Assembly (NCBI GenBank): GCA_001297265.1 | Contig: LIHB01000019.1 | Location: forward strand, 126,542 to 190,541 | From: Mycosphaerella arachidis | Lineage: Eukaryota; Ascomycota; Dothideomycetes; Mycosphaerellales; Mycosphaerellaceae | DNA: 64,000 bases | Direction: 5' to 3' | In this document: positions 32,326 through 43,178 of the stretch, in pieces | How the letters are laid out: every line of letters starts with the position of its first letter | Position numbering within the stretch: the stretch's first letter is position 1 | The notes under the pieces: generated by a model | What the model was told of the DNA's origin: nothing | The model's input: the letters and a program-made list of their open reading frames with translations, nothing else | Database searches by the model: none | Made by a program: the position numbers and the translations under genes

Positions 32326-33884
32326 TGCTAGTCGTTGCCATTCGCTTAAGAATGGCGCTAGCGATAAGAGAAACAGTTCTGTCTACAAGCGATGACAGTT
32401 AGGAGATGAGATGAAAGAAAGAAGCCAGAATCGCTGATGTGGGGTCACATAGAAGTCTTCCGCACAGTCCAATCAAAGCCAACTGTTGTCCAGGTGACCC
32501 GAATAGAGACTTGATGAGCACTGCGTGAGTTTAGTGAAAGTGTGGTGTTAGGTGGAACCGTGTACTGTAGCAGATGGGGAAGACTGCTAGCAGGGTTAGC
32601 CGGTCGTTGAATCTTTGCTGGTGTGATCAAGAGCAAAAGTGAAAGAACCACGTTGCGAGGAGTGAGCTCAATTCATGGCGGACCCTGCAAGATGGGGGGC
32701 GGTGATCATGCTGTGCAACGGTGCGTACACTACCATAGACAGGAGGCGGTGGCGACACGTTGTCGGTCTGTGTGTCTGAGGTAACACGGCTGCTCGCGAT
32801 GACCAAAACGAGTTGCTGTATTCGAGAAGTGAGGACCGTTGATGGCTTGGACGACGATGCAATGTTTATATTTTGAACGTGGAGGAATCCAATGTAGCCA
32901 AGCGTCGAGAGACTTTAACGCTAATGCAGGCCCCCGGGTCGACGCCACACCCAAAAGGATCGCTCTTTCCCTCTTCATCAAATTATCCCTGTCGCCCCTG
33001 CTGACGATGCTCGTCGTACCGAGCTCCCGCTCCACAGCGGTACAGCATGAGAAGCTGCTGCGAAGGCATATGTTATTATTGACATGCTGCGGTTCGCTCG
33101 AGGACCTGCCCGTGTCTGTGCTATTAATTGCGCCGCGGATGAAGCCATGGGTGGACTCTGGGTGTCGCAGACCTGGCCAAGATGGGAGATGACCCATCGC
33201 CGTGGTTGTTGGCAGACGACTCGCGGCGAGAATGACGCTATCAATGTCTAGCAGCAAAAGCGATAGCACCGGTACAATGTACAGTAGTCTCAGTTCACGT
33301 TCGTGGAGTGATTCAAGCGCCGTTGGGACGAGAATACTGTAATCTGCCTGGGGCGTGCATGTTTGTTGCCGTTTTGCAATTTCGGCTGTGTCGAGCCGAG
33401 AAATTGAGCAGGCCTATCTCAAGACTCTCCCTGGCCTTCGCCGCCAGCTCTCTTCTGCTTCCTCTTTGTAGCACATCGCGAAACAGCAGACAACCAGCCT
33501 GACGCTGTGACAGCGCTGCAGCTCACCCTCCAACCGTCCATTGTATTCCACCTCGAGCATTTGCTCGAATTCACTCTTTGGAATCCAACAGAACCACGAT
33601 CCACGCGCACGGCTTACATTCTTCGACCTCATCCTCCCGTGCCAGGCCCAGCCTCTCCGGTCACACTCGCAAGAAACAACTTAGATCTAGACCACTTCGC
33701 GCGCGACCGAGTCTTCGCTGCGCATCGCCTTCGACAGCAGCGGCTTCAATTGAACCGACACGAACCGACCAACACCTCGCGCATGCAGGACGAGGGTTAT
33801 CCAGAGCGACTCACGTCATTGAAACGATTACGATAGGATATTCCTCACGCACCACTCCACCGGACACTCTCTTGACCCAATAAC
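32326..33884. other. Intergenic; right end is the SUN gene promoter
   Basis: About 1.6 kb. A minus-strand frame at 32730-33269 (179 codons) has no recognised domain and was not called. From about 33400 onward the DNA is rich in CTT/CCTC tracts, fitting the 5' untranslated region of the highly expressed-looking SUN-family gene. Confidence 0.5.
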
Positions 33885-35254
33885 ATGGTGAAGATCTCGC
33901 TCGCGCTTCTCAGCGCAGCTGTCGCTGTTTCCGCTGCTCAACCGCACGGTCACCACCAGCACCAACATATCCATAAGGCGCGGAATGCCGACGCAGCGCT
34001 GAGCGTTGCTCCACAGACCGAGATCGTCTACGTCTTGAACGGCGAGACGATCTCCGAGCCTGAAGTCCAGCAAGGCATCAAGAATGGAAGTCTGGTGTTT
34101 GCCCACGATGGAGAGCTCACTTCCAAGGCCCCAAGCCAGTATACTGCGCCACCCGCTTATGTCGCACCTTCAAGCTCGTCGAGCTCAACTTCGACCACGA
34201 AGATCAGGGAGTCAAAGCCGACACCCGTGGCAAACAACCCAGTCTCGAGCGCAGCGGCAGCTGTCCCATCCGCGGTACCGAACGTCATTCCAAGCTACGG
34301 CGGCGGATCAAGTGGTAGTGGAAGCTGGGGTGATGATGCTACCGGCGTCGACGAAGACTTCCCCGACGGCGAGATCGACTGCTCCACCTTCCCATCCGAA
34401 TACGGAGCTGTCCCGGTCGAATGGACAGGTCTCGGCGGGTGGACTGGTGTTCAGAAGCCTGGTTCTTCTGATGCTGGCGGCTACTCCAACATCATGACAG
34501 TTTCCTCAGGAGGCTCATGCACCGAGGGTGCTTACTGCTCGTACGCATGCCCCCCCGGATACCAGAAGTCCCAATGGCCAACCACCCAAGGCTCTACAGG
34601 CCAGTCCGTCGGTGGTCTGAAGTGCTCCGGTGGCAAGCTGCACCTTACGAATCCCAGCATGTGCGCTAAGCTGTGCATGAAAGGGTCGGAGAAGGTGCAA
34701 ATCAAGGTCCAGAACAAGATGAACAAGAACGTCGCCGTCTGCCGTACCGACTACCCCGGCACAGAGAGCGAGACTGTTCCAGTCGACGTCCCAGCCGAGG
34801 GCCAATCGAACCTGACCTGCCCAGATGCGGATAATTACTACACCTGGCAAGGTGGCAAAACTTCAGCCCAGTACTACGTCAACCCAGCAGGCGTTTCTGT
34901 CGAGAAGGCTTGCCAGTGGGGTGACTCCAGCAACCCATGGGGCAACTTCGCTCCTCTCAACCTGGGTGTTGGCTACAGCAATAACGCTGCCTGGCTCTCC
35001 ATCATGCAGAACTCGCCCACTACCGATGCCAAGCTCGATTTCTGCGTCGAGATCATTGGAGATGGTATTTCCGGCACTTGCAAATACTCCAATGGACGGT
35101 ACTGTGGTGGCGCTAACTACGACGACTGCAGCTCGACCACTGGTTGCACGGTAAGCTTGCACGTCCCAGTTGTGTAATGCAATCAAACTGATCCAAGTCA
35201 TAGGTTTCGCTCAGCTCAGGAACCGCCACGTTCGTGTTCAGCGACTCTTCGTAA
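33885..35254 (+). CDS. SUN-family (Sim1/Uth1/Sun4, GH132) cell wall protein
   Basis: Exons are 33885..35150 and 35204..35254 (GTAAGC donor, CATAG acceptor, phase 0), giving 438 residues; the last exon adds VSLSSGTATFVFSDSS. A signal peptide (1-18) is followed by a His/Gln-rich stretch, a Ser/Thr/Pro/Ala linker and the conserved SUN domain from about residue 155. The domain holds the family cysteine pattern CTEGAYCSYAC and later conserved cysteines. It also has GGWTGVQ near its start and NWG/NPWGNFAPLNLGVGY. Family knowledge: SUN proteins are secreted glucan-modifying wall proteins acting in septation and wall remodelling. It is probably well expressed, judged from C-ending codon preference. 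Confidence 0.94.
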
Positions 35255-36054
35255 GCATGAACCAGCATCATCTTCGGCCATGTGACGTGCAGTAGCACGA
35301 CTCACAACGATCAACGCAGCAGTACATGATATCTCTTAAGCATGACTTTTCGGGAGAGAGCACACTGTCCTCAACGGCACTCCAGCGAATCTGCATTGAC
35401 GTCAGCATTTGGTCAAAATCGTCTTGGGAGTTGCGCTGCGGGTCGGTGCTGAGCAAATACTTCGACCTGGTTCCATTTCGTGTATTTTTTATTGCCTGCG
35501 GGTCGTTCGAAAGTGTGCTGTCTCGTTGCAGAGGCTAGGGAGGGGTTTCTCTCGCTTGACACGTACTGCAATACCGATCGTCAGCGATGTTCATATGCTC
35601 TGCGGATCTTCCAAGCGACTCACTGGTGATCATGCGACCAAAGAGAGGCTGAAGAGCAAGTCTTAGGCCGAAATGGGTCTGCCTATCTGACGATCCAAGC
35701 GGAACTGCTAGCAAGTGATGAGGCATTGCACCTTGTAAATAATGTTTTTCTCGATGTCAAGATCCACGTTCCACGATTGAATTGTCTCTCCGTGAGGTCG
35801 CGAGGACTGATGCTGTGAAAGTCGATGTCGTGCGGAAAAGAGCCTTTTGAAGGCGCAGTCGGGTCGAGTGCTTGGCGGGCATTACGTGGGGCTGGTTCCG
35901 CTATCACCTCTTGACATCTCATCAACTGCAGGCACCTGCAACACTCAAACCGAGCTTGACTTCACTACCGACCGCTATAAACAGCCACGCTTCGAACGCG
36001 CAAACGTAGTTCAGTCGCCCACACGAATCAGATTCCTGGTGAAGGCGTGCTGCT
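35255..36054. other. Intergenic between SUN gene and ARP2
   Basis: An 800-bp tandem spacer with no coding signal. It should contain the ARP2 promoter. Confidence 0.5.
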
Positions 36055-37395
36055 ATGGCGGAAGCGCCAATTGGTATGGAATGCCTCGACCGCCACTACT
36101 GAAGCTTGCTGATGTCGCTGGCAGTACTCGATGGAGGTACCGGTTTCCTCAAAGCCGGTTACGCTGGTCAAGTGAGCCTAGCCCACACGATCTACTCGTG
36201 ATGTATTCAGCTCTGACCCAAACGTACGAACAGAACTTCCCCGATCACCAATACCCATCCATCGTTGGCCGGCCGATCTTGCGAACCGAAGAACAGGCAC
36301 CAGGAGACATACAACTGAGGGACATCATGTGTGGTGATGAGGCAGCAGCAGCAAGATCGATGCTGCAGATAACGTACCCGGTATGCGCTCAAGGAAGCAC
36401 ACGTGGAGTGGCCGGGTGACTGACCGAATGCCCAACAGATGGAGAATGGCATCGTCAAACGCTGGGAAGATATGCAGCACCTTTGGGACTACACTTTCTT
36501 TGAGAAGATGCGCATAGATCCGGCTGGCCGCAAGATTCTGTTAACGGAACCACCGATGAACCCTCTGAAGAACCGCGAACAGATGTGCGAAGTCATGTTT
36601 GAGCGCTACAACTTTGGGGGAGTGTATGTGGCCATTCAGGCGGTGCTGGCCCTCTACGCTCAAGGTCTGTCCTCAGGTGTAGTCGTCGACTCGGGCGACG
36701 GTGTCACCCACATCGTACCGGTTTACGAGAGCACGGTCCTCAATCATCTGACACGAAGGCTGGATGTTGCTGGTCGAGACGTCACCCGGAATTTGATCTC
36801 CCTACTACTCCGAAGAGGCTATGCACTCAACCGAACAGCCGACTTCGAAACTGTGCGCGCGATCAAGGAGAAGCTTTGCTATGTTTCCTACGACCTCGCT
36901 CTTGACCAGCGATTGAGTGAAGACACCACGGTACTGGTTGAATCGTATACACTGCCCGACGGTCGAGTCATCAGGGTGGGAAGCGAGCGGTTCGAAGCTC
37001 CAGAGTGTCTCTTCCAACCACATCTTGTCGACGTCGAGCAACCTGGCATTGCCGAATTCCTGTTCAACACCATCCAGGCAGCGGATGTCGACATCAGATC
37101 ATCTCTATACAAGGCGATTGTTCTTTCTGGAGGCAGCAGTATGTATCCCGGACTACCGTCGCGTATGGAGAAGGAGATCAAGCAATTGTGGCTTACGAAA
37201 GTGCTGGGTGGCAACCCTGAGCGACTCAACAAGTTCAAGGTACGAATTGAGGACCCACCTCGAAGAAGGCACATGGTATTCCTTGGAGGTGCTGTCCTCG
37301 CAAATATAATGGCCGACAAGGAAGGCATGTGGGTGTCGAAGCAGGAGTGGGAAGAGCAAGGCTCACAAGCATTGAAGAAGCTCGGCGAGCGGTGA
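36055..37395 (+). CDS. ARP2: Actin-related protein 2 (Arp2/3 complex)
   Basis: Exons are 36055..36073, 36125..36171, 36234..36380 and 36439..37395, giving 389 residues, the usual Arp2 length. The first exon is only 19 nt, and joining restores MAEAPIVLDGGTGFLKAGYA. Actin-fold markers follow: NFPDHQYPSIVGRP, YPMENGIVKRWEDMQHLWDYTF, the phosphate-2 loop VVVDSGDGVTHIVPVYE, the adenosine motif VLSGGSSMYPGLPSRME, and FLGGAVLA. Arp2 forms, with Arp3 and five ARPC subunits, the nucleator of branched actin used at endocytic patches. All introns have standard borders (GTATGG, GTGAGC and GTATGC donors). It is convergent with the PRXL2-like gene. Confidence 0.96.
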
Positions 37396-37746
37396 TGTGA
37401 ACCACTGCAATGTGCTACTGTTGCACAAATGGCGAAGTGAAAAGTTACACCGGATTTAAGACAAGATCAGACGGCTGCCACAAGAGGCAGTGGCTTGTGC
37501 CGCGCGTACTGAAGTCCGTGCAGGAGAGCAGCATCTGACGTGCGTAGAGGACGAAAGCTCCATGGACAGCGTCTCTGCTTGAGGCAGACCTAGATTAGTG
37601 GCAAGCCGCTCGATGCGCAAGAGGTAGCGATTGCGCGTGCAAGACACCAAGCGATATCAATTCATTAACAGGGTATCAGTGGTCCCAGCATGAAGCCAAG
37701 TAAGCAGACATCTCACTTTCCTCTCGACAGCCCAGTGCGACCCTCG
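37396..37746. other. Convergent spacer
   Basis: A 3'-3' spacer between ARP2 and the PRXL2-like gene. No gene was seen. Confidence 0.6.
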
Positions 37747-38485
37747 TTAGATGCCTAGCACTTCTTTCAACTCGGTGATCTCAGCGTGTCCTGTGGTATC
37801 TTCCATTCTGTGGCACCACTGCAATTCACCATTCTTGAAAAGCCATTCGCCACCTATCGACAGTCAGCATAAGATTGCCCCAGTGACCACTAGAGCACGT
37901 TGTGGCACAACAGATTCTGCCCACACCATTTCGTGCAAGCACATGGTTGCACATACCATTCTGAGAAGGAGGTCCAGCACCAAGAGCGTTGGAGGGAGAC
38001 CTGAGGGCATTGACGAACGAGCTGAGTACAATGCTTCCAAACCCCTTGGTCAGATACTGCGGTTTCTGAGCGCTCCTGTTCAGGTTCGACACCATTCCAA
38101 GCTTTTGGTAAATTTGCCGGGTCGGGTCTGCGTACATCTCATGCGCGCAGTTGATACGTCTCTTGTAGTCAGGAATGCATTTTGGGTCGCCGCACCCGAT
38201 GAGGGTCAAGGTGACGCCTGCGGAGGAGAGGACGGATGGTGGGAGGTCTTTGTTTAGTGCGCGGACGTATTCTTCGCAGCTGCCGCAGAGGAAATGGCGG
38301 ATGAAGATGATCAACTGGCGGGAGTTCGGGTCGCTGTTGGTGTAGAGGGATTTGAGGGGGATGTCTCTGCCGGTTTCATCTTTGATCTTGAGCTCGCCTG
38401 CTTCTTGTAGCGTTTTTGGTTCTGGATGTTGGCTGGCCCAGGCTGCTTTCTCGGAGCTGTTGTCGTTGCCGTTGGCCGCGTCCAT
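37747..38485 (-). CDS. AhpC/TSA-type thioredoxin-fold protein (PRXL2/AAED1-like)
   Basis: Exons are 37957..38485 and 37747..37853 (minus; 103-nt intron with GTATGT donor and ATAG acceptor), giving 211 residues. The second exon restores GGEWLFKNGELQWCHRM, the conserved C-terminal block of this family. The core has an active-site-like C-G-S-C after IIFIRHFLC, matching the CxxC of PRXL2/AAED1 peroxiredoxin-like proteins rather than the TxxC of classic peroxiredoxins. A redox role is likely; the physiological substrate is unknown. It appears cytosolic, with no presequence from ATG 38485. It shares a 364-bp divergent promoter with the mS38 gene. Confidence 0.87.
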
Positions 38486-38849
38486 TGTTGCTCCCGTCCT
38501 CTTTAGCTTCAGGGATGATACTTTTGATGATTTGTCGATAAGAAGGGAGAACAAGAGAGAAGAAGGATGTACTTTCCTCGTAATATGCTCCGCTTTGTTC
38601 GGAAACAGGATCGAAGATTAGCGCTGACATGTACTCGCGAAGGACTGGTCAGTAGCTGTTGTGGAAGCATGTGATGAGGTGCCCTTTGAAGATGTGAGCC
38701 GATCCGATCGCCGAGACGTTCAGCCGCCTTTGGCTTGGTGTCACGGCAGCTCCTGCGCTCGCTATCACCTACATCGGCCATACACTGGCCTACCGCCCAT
38801 CCAACACAAGTCCGCCCACCGATCACAGTCTCCTGGAGGGGCGTCGGTC
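38486..38849. promoter_or_regulatory. Divergent promoter, PRXL2-like / mS38
   Basis: A 364-bp 5'-5' region between two divergent genes. It should carry both promoters. No specific factor site is asserted. Confidence 0.5.
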
Positions 38850-40085
38850 ATGTTATCGACGAAGCTCACACGCGTGGCTCAGCGTGCAACGTGCAATGCG
38901 CACATCCCGACCGCCTCCTCCGTCGCCGCCGCCCAGCGAACCTCGGCGTGCATAGCCGTCAGTCGACCGCATCAACGAAGACACTCCAGCAGCAAAGCGT
39001 CGTGTCCGCCAGCAAACAGCCCCAGCGGTGCTAAGCCTGCGCCCGCCACCAAGGCTTCGAGCGGGCCTGATGAGAAGGCTCCCATTGCAGAGCCGACGTC
39101 GCAACAAAGAAGTCCCAAGAGAATAAGCCGGACGAAGCGATCCCCACGAGCAGCGGTCGAAGACAAGGTCGAGAACCAGTTTGCGGGCCTGCCTTCCGTT
39201 CCCAGTACGCAGCATCTCGAGAAGACTGGTAAGTACACAACGTTCATGGAAAGTCATGTTAGTTTGGCTAATCCACGTTCAGATGTTTCCTTGTCTTCCT
39301 TCTTCGCCCTCCACAGACCGCTGTCCCTTTACACCACTATACCGCCCGTAGCGAGCTCAGAAGTCTTCTCGAGCATATTCGAATCGCGCAAAGAGGTCGA
39401 TGCATGGGAGAATGGCAATTCGGCCGAACGGCGGCCTGAAGATGTCGTATACGCACTCGGCAGTCTCTTCGACAACCTCGATGGCAGTGCAAACGAGCTA
39501 CAAGACGACAACGTACGATGGGAGGTCATTCAGGAGAGTCCGAGCAACCAAGACGGAGTCAAACATCTCGATGGCGCACCACGGCTAAAGAGCTTGGATG
39601 AGCAGATTTCAGCATTCAAGCCCTTCCAGGCGCCTCCACCACCTCAGCCATTTCCCCAGGATTCGAAGGCATCAGTGAAGAGGAAGGCATCGAAGCCGAG
39701 GCAAAGGAGCTACGAGACGACTTTCATCCTCACAGAGGTCACGAGCGCATCTGGAGAGCGTACATATACTGGCTCATTTTCTCCTATCACCCGCATCCCC
39801 AGTGGTCTTGACCAAGCCACCATTGGAGAGTCTACAAGCACATCGAGATATCCTTTCCGCGAGCGCATGAACGAGCGAACGCGAGCGTACCAGCTGCGAC
39901 AACAGCAGAAGATGCAGGACAAGCCAAACACGCACCGCTTCATTCGACGAGCACCCAGTGCCCGAAGGGCGAAGATGTTGCTCATCTCCGTGAAGAGACA
40001 AAGAAAGCTGAAGATGAAGAAGCACAAGTACAAGAAGCTGATGAAGCGAACACGTAACCTCAGGCGTAGACAGGATAGGGCATAG
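38850..40085 (+). CDS. Mitochondrial small-subunit ribosomal protein mS38 (Cox24/AURKAIP1-like)
   Basis: An intronless 411-residue protein. ATG 38850 was chosen because it begins an Arg/Ser/Ala-rich mitochondrial presequence (MLSTKLTRVAQRATC onward), while the open upstream extension is not conserved-looking. The middle is low-complexity and Pro/Ser-rich. The diagnostic part is the last about 35 residues, MLLISVKRQRKLKMKKHKYK followed by a basic Arg-rich end, the DUF1713/Cox24 signature found in AURKAIP1 and yeast Qri5/Cox24 (mS38). mS38 sits near the mitoribosomal decoding centre and in yeast affects COX1 expression. It is longer than yeast Cox24, as usual for filamentous fungi. It is convergent with the VOC gene. 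Confidence 0.88.
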   Translation: MLSTKLTRVAQRATCNAHIPTASSVAAAQRTSACIAVSRPHQRRHSSSKASCPPANSPSGAKPAPATKASSGPDEKAPIAEPTSQQRSPKRISRTKRSPRAAVEDKVENQFAGLPSVPSTQHLEKTGKYTTFMESHVSLANPRSDVSLSSFFALHRPLSLYTTIPPVASSEVFSSIFESRKEVDAWENGNSAERRPEDVVYALGSLFDNLDGSANELQDDNVRWEVIQESPSNQDGVKHLDGAPRLKSLDEQISAFKPFQAPPPPQPFPQDSKASVKRKASKPRQRSYETTFILTEVTSASGERTYTGSFSPITRIPSGLDQATIGESTSTSRYPFRERMNERTRAYQLRQQQKMQDKPNTHRFIRRAPSARRAKMLLISVKRQRKLKMKKHKYKKLMKRTRNLRRRQDRA

Positions 40086-40297
40086 AAGAGCCGTCGATTG
40101 CACAGTGTAACGCGCATAGTCTTGCGGTCGAATGAAGTAACGTGAACGTCGGTCCACCTTGCGACTTTGTCAGGATGCATAGCATAGAGCTGGGTCGGAG
40201 TTTGGAGCCCCTCGGTCATGGTAGAAGGCACGGGTCAACCAGTGGCAAATACTGCAAAGATTTCGTGATCAAACTTCGACACATGATACCCTATCAA

Positions 40298-41499
40298 CTA
40301 CTGCAAGAACCATGACGGCACCTCGGGTCCCCAGACCGCCAGAGCCTCATCGCCTGCTTGTCCCCAACCCACAGGCGTGTCTTTATTGACGAGGTCGCCG
40401 TCGGCGTAATGCTCAATCATGTTACCGGTCGTGTCCCACCAGTAATCAAATATCTTGCAGGACTGTTAGCCACGAAAAGCGAGAGTCTTCGAAAGTACAT
40501 CATGCTTACCTGAGAACCCAAAATATGTCGACCAATGCCCCAGACGGAGGTATAGCCTTGCTGGGCCAGCCATTGGTGGCCAAGATGCTGCGTATCATAG
40601 TCATGGACCTCAAACGAAGCATGATGGACATGCGAGGTTGAGTTTGTAGACAAGAAGAAGGAGTGATGATCCACCGGATCGTCTCCACGATCAATGTGAG
40701 CAAAGACCGACACATCCTTGGTCTTGCCGTCGCCAGTGGGTACGTAGAGAAAGTCTGTTGGGGCGATGTTGAAATTCTTTGTGTACCACAACAGCAAGGT
40801 TGGAAAGTCCTGGACGCAAAGGCCATAATGACCGAGCTTGTGGACTGCAGCTGGACCGGGCGTGAAGCGATTGAACTTTCTGACTCGTGGCTTGTCGTCG
40901 CCTTCGTAGTTGTAGACGACTTTCTCCGGCAGGTCGCCTTTGGGAGCTGGGGTCTGACCGTAGATCAGGTTGATGGGGAATCCTTCTGGGTCGTGAAGCG
41001 TAAGGATATGGCCGCCGCCTGGGGCTTCCGTCAGTTCGGTGATCTGACCGGCACCGGGGATCTTTGCTGCTTTCTCCAGCTCGGCCATGGATTCTACTTC
41101 GAATGTACCGCCTAGGAATTTCTTCTCGCCCTTCTGTGCGTAGTACACGTATTGATCGGTGCCGTAGCCTCGATACCAGATTTGCTCGTCTGTGGACTTG
41201 ACTACGTGCATGCCGAAGTCTTTGAGGAACTTGGTGATGACCTGTAGGTCAGGGTGTTGGTATCGCATGTGAGATAGCTTTACTAGCTTGACTTGCTTGG
41301 AAGTGTCGATGTTGTGGCGTTGCTGCCATGATTGCAATGGCTCCGAGTTGGGTCCTATGGCTTCTACATCTGGGATGGTTGCGCCGTGGTTGAACTTGAC
41401 CTCTATGGAGTTGTCTTTGTTTGCCGTGATTGTGACTGGTCTGTCTTTGCCAAATTGAGAAGAGTTGCCAGTAGGTGGTGTCCATTGGGTGTCAGCCAT
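40298..41499 (-). CDS. Extradiol-dioxygenase-like VOC protein
   Basis: Exons are 40510..41499 and 40298..40453 (minus), giving 381 residues. The intron has a GTAAGC donor and a less common AAG acceptor, needed to give GSQIFDYWWDTTGNMIEHYA. The fold is two vicinal-oxygen-chelate repeats. Candidate metal ligands are His in LSHMRY and LGHYGL, and Glu in NMIEHYADGD, the type I extradiol pattern (catechol 2,3-dioxygenase/biphenyl-2,3-diol dioxygenase); HGAS-type and HHASFEVHD segments also fit. It probably cleaves an aromatic diol, but the substrate is unknown, and fungal members are often annotated only as glyoxalase-family. ATG 41499 gives the polar N terminus MADTQWTPP. Confidence 0.85.
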
Positions 41500-42394
41500 G
41501 GTCGTCGAGCGGAGTCCTGTTGAAGGTTCTATGGTGATAGTGACTGAGTGCGAACGCACTTTCAGAATATATAACCATCGTCATCCTCGTCAGCGGATAT
41601 TCTGGACCCCACATGCTGCAGCACGGCAGTCATGTTTGGAGTGCTGTCGGCAGCTGTGCCTACTGATTATCCGGGCTTACGATGCTTCCACTTTGCCCCC
41701 TCGCCCCCCCCCCCCCCAAAAGTAGGGCCTTCCCCTTCGCAGTCCTATAAGTGTTTAGAACTCAAAAAATTGGGCCCGCTATCGCTTTAAAAGGTTAAGA
41801 TCGTGCGTTAGGGGCGGTACCTATCTGACGGTGATTGAGTCTATCATGGGGTCACCCATTCAGTATTGCGGGTTAGCCACTTAATCTTGACGACAGCATA
41901 CACATTTCCCTGGGCTTGATCGTGATCAACCGGATAATCAGAGTCTGATTCGCCTCTTTGTCTACAATATTGAATTACAGACCACGGTGTTGTAGGGTTT
42001 GATAGTGCGCGCGTTTGTACAGTACAGTACCGTCAAAGCCTTGAAACACAACCAGTAGTGTTCAACAGGCTTCTTCAGACCTCCAGGTGGCTACACCGAG
42101 GAATAGAGTGGATTACGATCGAAGCTGAAGGTTTAGGGTAGGACTTGACCATACAAAGTGATGCGAAGCCTTACTTATAGCGATCTTGATGCATCAATTT
42201 TTGCTCCCCAAAGTCCAAGGATTGCATCGTTAACAGCAATTGCAAGCTGATCAACTCATGCCTCAGAATACGGTAGAGCTAGCGTGGTGGATGCGGTGAC
42301 CCGCGTTGCCGCACTTGCCGAAGACCGCCTGCATCTCCCTCGACAGTTTAAACTACTGACACAGCATTGTCAGCACTGTTCACAGCGACAGAGC
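41500..42394. promoter_or_regulatory. Divergent intergenic region with C14 tract, VOC / GPI11
   Basis: 895 bp between divergent genes. It contains an unbroken run of 14 C at 41704-41717, and a more AT-rich stretch about 41750-42250. No coding region was seen. Both promoters should lie here. Confidence 0.5.
41704..41717 (+). repeat. Mononucleotide C14 tract
   Basis: Fourteen consecutive C are preceded by another C5 and a TCG interruption. It is a candidate site of replication slippage or assembly error. Confidence 0.9.
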
Positions 42395-43178
42395 ATGATC
42401 TCGCCAGCCGTCAATGCGAAGCCTGTTGAGGCAGCCAAGCCTGGCAAGCCCGTTGACCTCCTCCAGAGCCAGGCCTCATTACTCTACGCCAATCTGCATC
42501 CCGTCCTTCTAATGTCTCTGATTCCTCTCACATTCAAGAGCTTAGTGCAGGATCCTGTCAACACTCTCCTTGGTCTCGCGCCGACAGTTGCACTGCTTCA
42601 GGCTCTCTACTGTGTCCTCTGTCTGCCTTCTAGCGGACAAACACCAACGCCCAAGTCGAAACCAGGTCAGAAGGCAAAGACTGGCAAGCCAGCTCAGGAC
42701 GTCTGGGCCAAGGTTGTGGTACGTTTCGATATGTAGAAGGTAATTTGGACGTGAAAGCTGACAATTTGTCTTCTAGCCCGCATTCCTCTCCTTCGTCCTC
42801 ACCTTCGTGCTCTCGGCACCTCTCCTCTACATAATAGTAATCCTTTTCGGCGCACCTCTGGTCTCGCACCATCTGCATACCCTGCTCCTGGCAGTCCACC
42901 TGGCCTTGCTCACGACACCTAACTTGTTCTACGTTCATGGTCTTGAGGTGACAACATGGACAAGACTTGTCAGTCTACAACAACCCGTTGATGAGGTCTA
43001 CGGCATGGCATTGGGCGCCTGCGTTGGAGCATGGATAGGAGCTATTCCGATACCGCTGGACTGGGACAGAGAATGGCAGAAATGGCCTGTCACAATCATT
43101 TGCGGTCTGTACGCTGGCGCAGTGATTGGCAAGGTCGTTGGTGGATTGCTCAAGGGTAGCAAGATGAAGATGCGCTGA
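42395..43178 (+). CDS. GPI11: GPI ethanolamine-phosphate transferase cofactor Gpi11/PIG-F
   Basis: Exons are 42395..42718 and 42777..43178 (58-nt intron, GTACGT donor, TCTAG acceptor, phase 0), giving 241 residues. Multiple hydrophobic helices are evident in both exons, separated by a Lys/Pro-rich cytosolic loop (about 80-105). The C-terminal half carries the PIG-F signature: PLVSHHLHTLLLAVHLALL, the GAWIGAIPIPLDWDREWQKWP block and a GxxxG-rich last helix. Family knowledge: PIG-F/Gpi11 is the ER membrane partner stabilising Gpi13/PIG-O and Gpi7/PIG-G, which add ethanolamine phosphate to the GPI core. This fits the GPI-type surface protein in the window, but the pathway link is general rather than genomic. 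Confidence 0.93.

Noticed and set aside
32730..33269. 179-codon minus-strand open frame upstream of the SUN gene
   Set aside because: No domain or signal was recognised, and no conserved motif pattern. Kept as chance.
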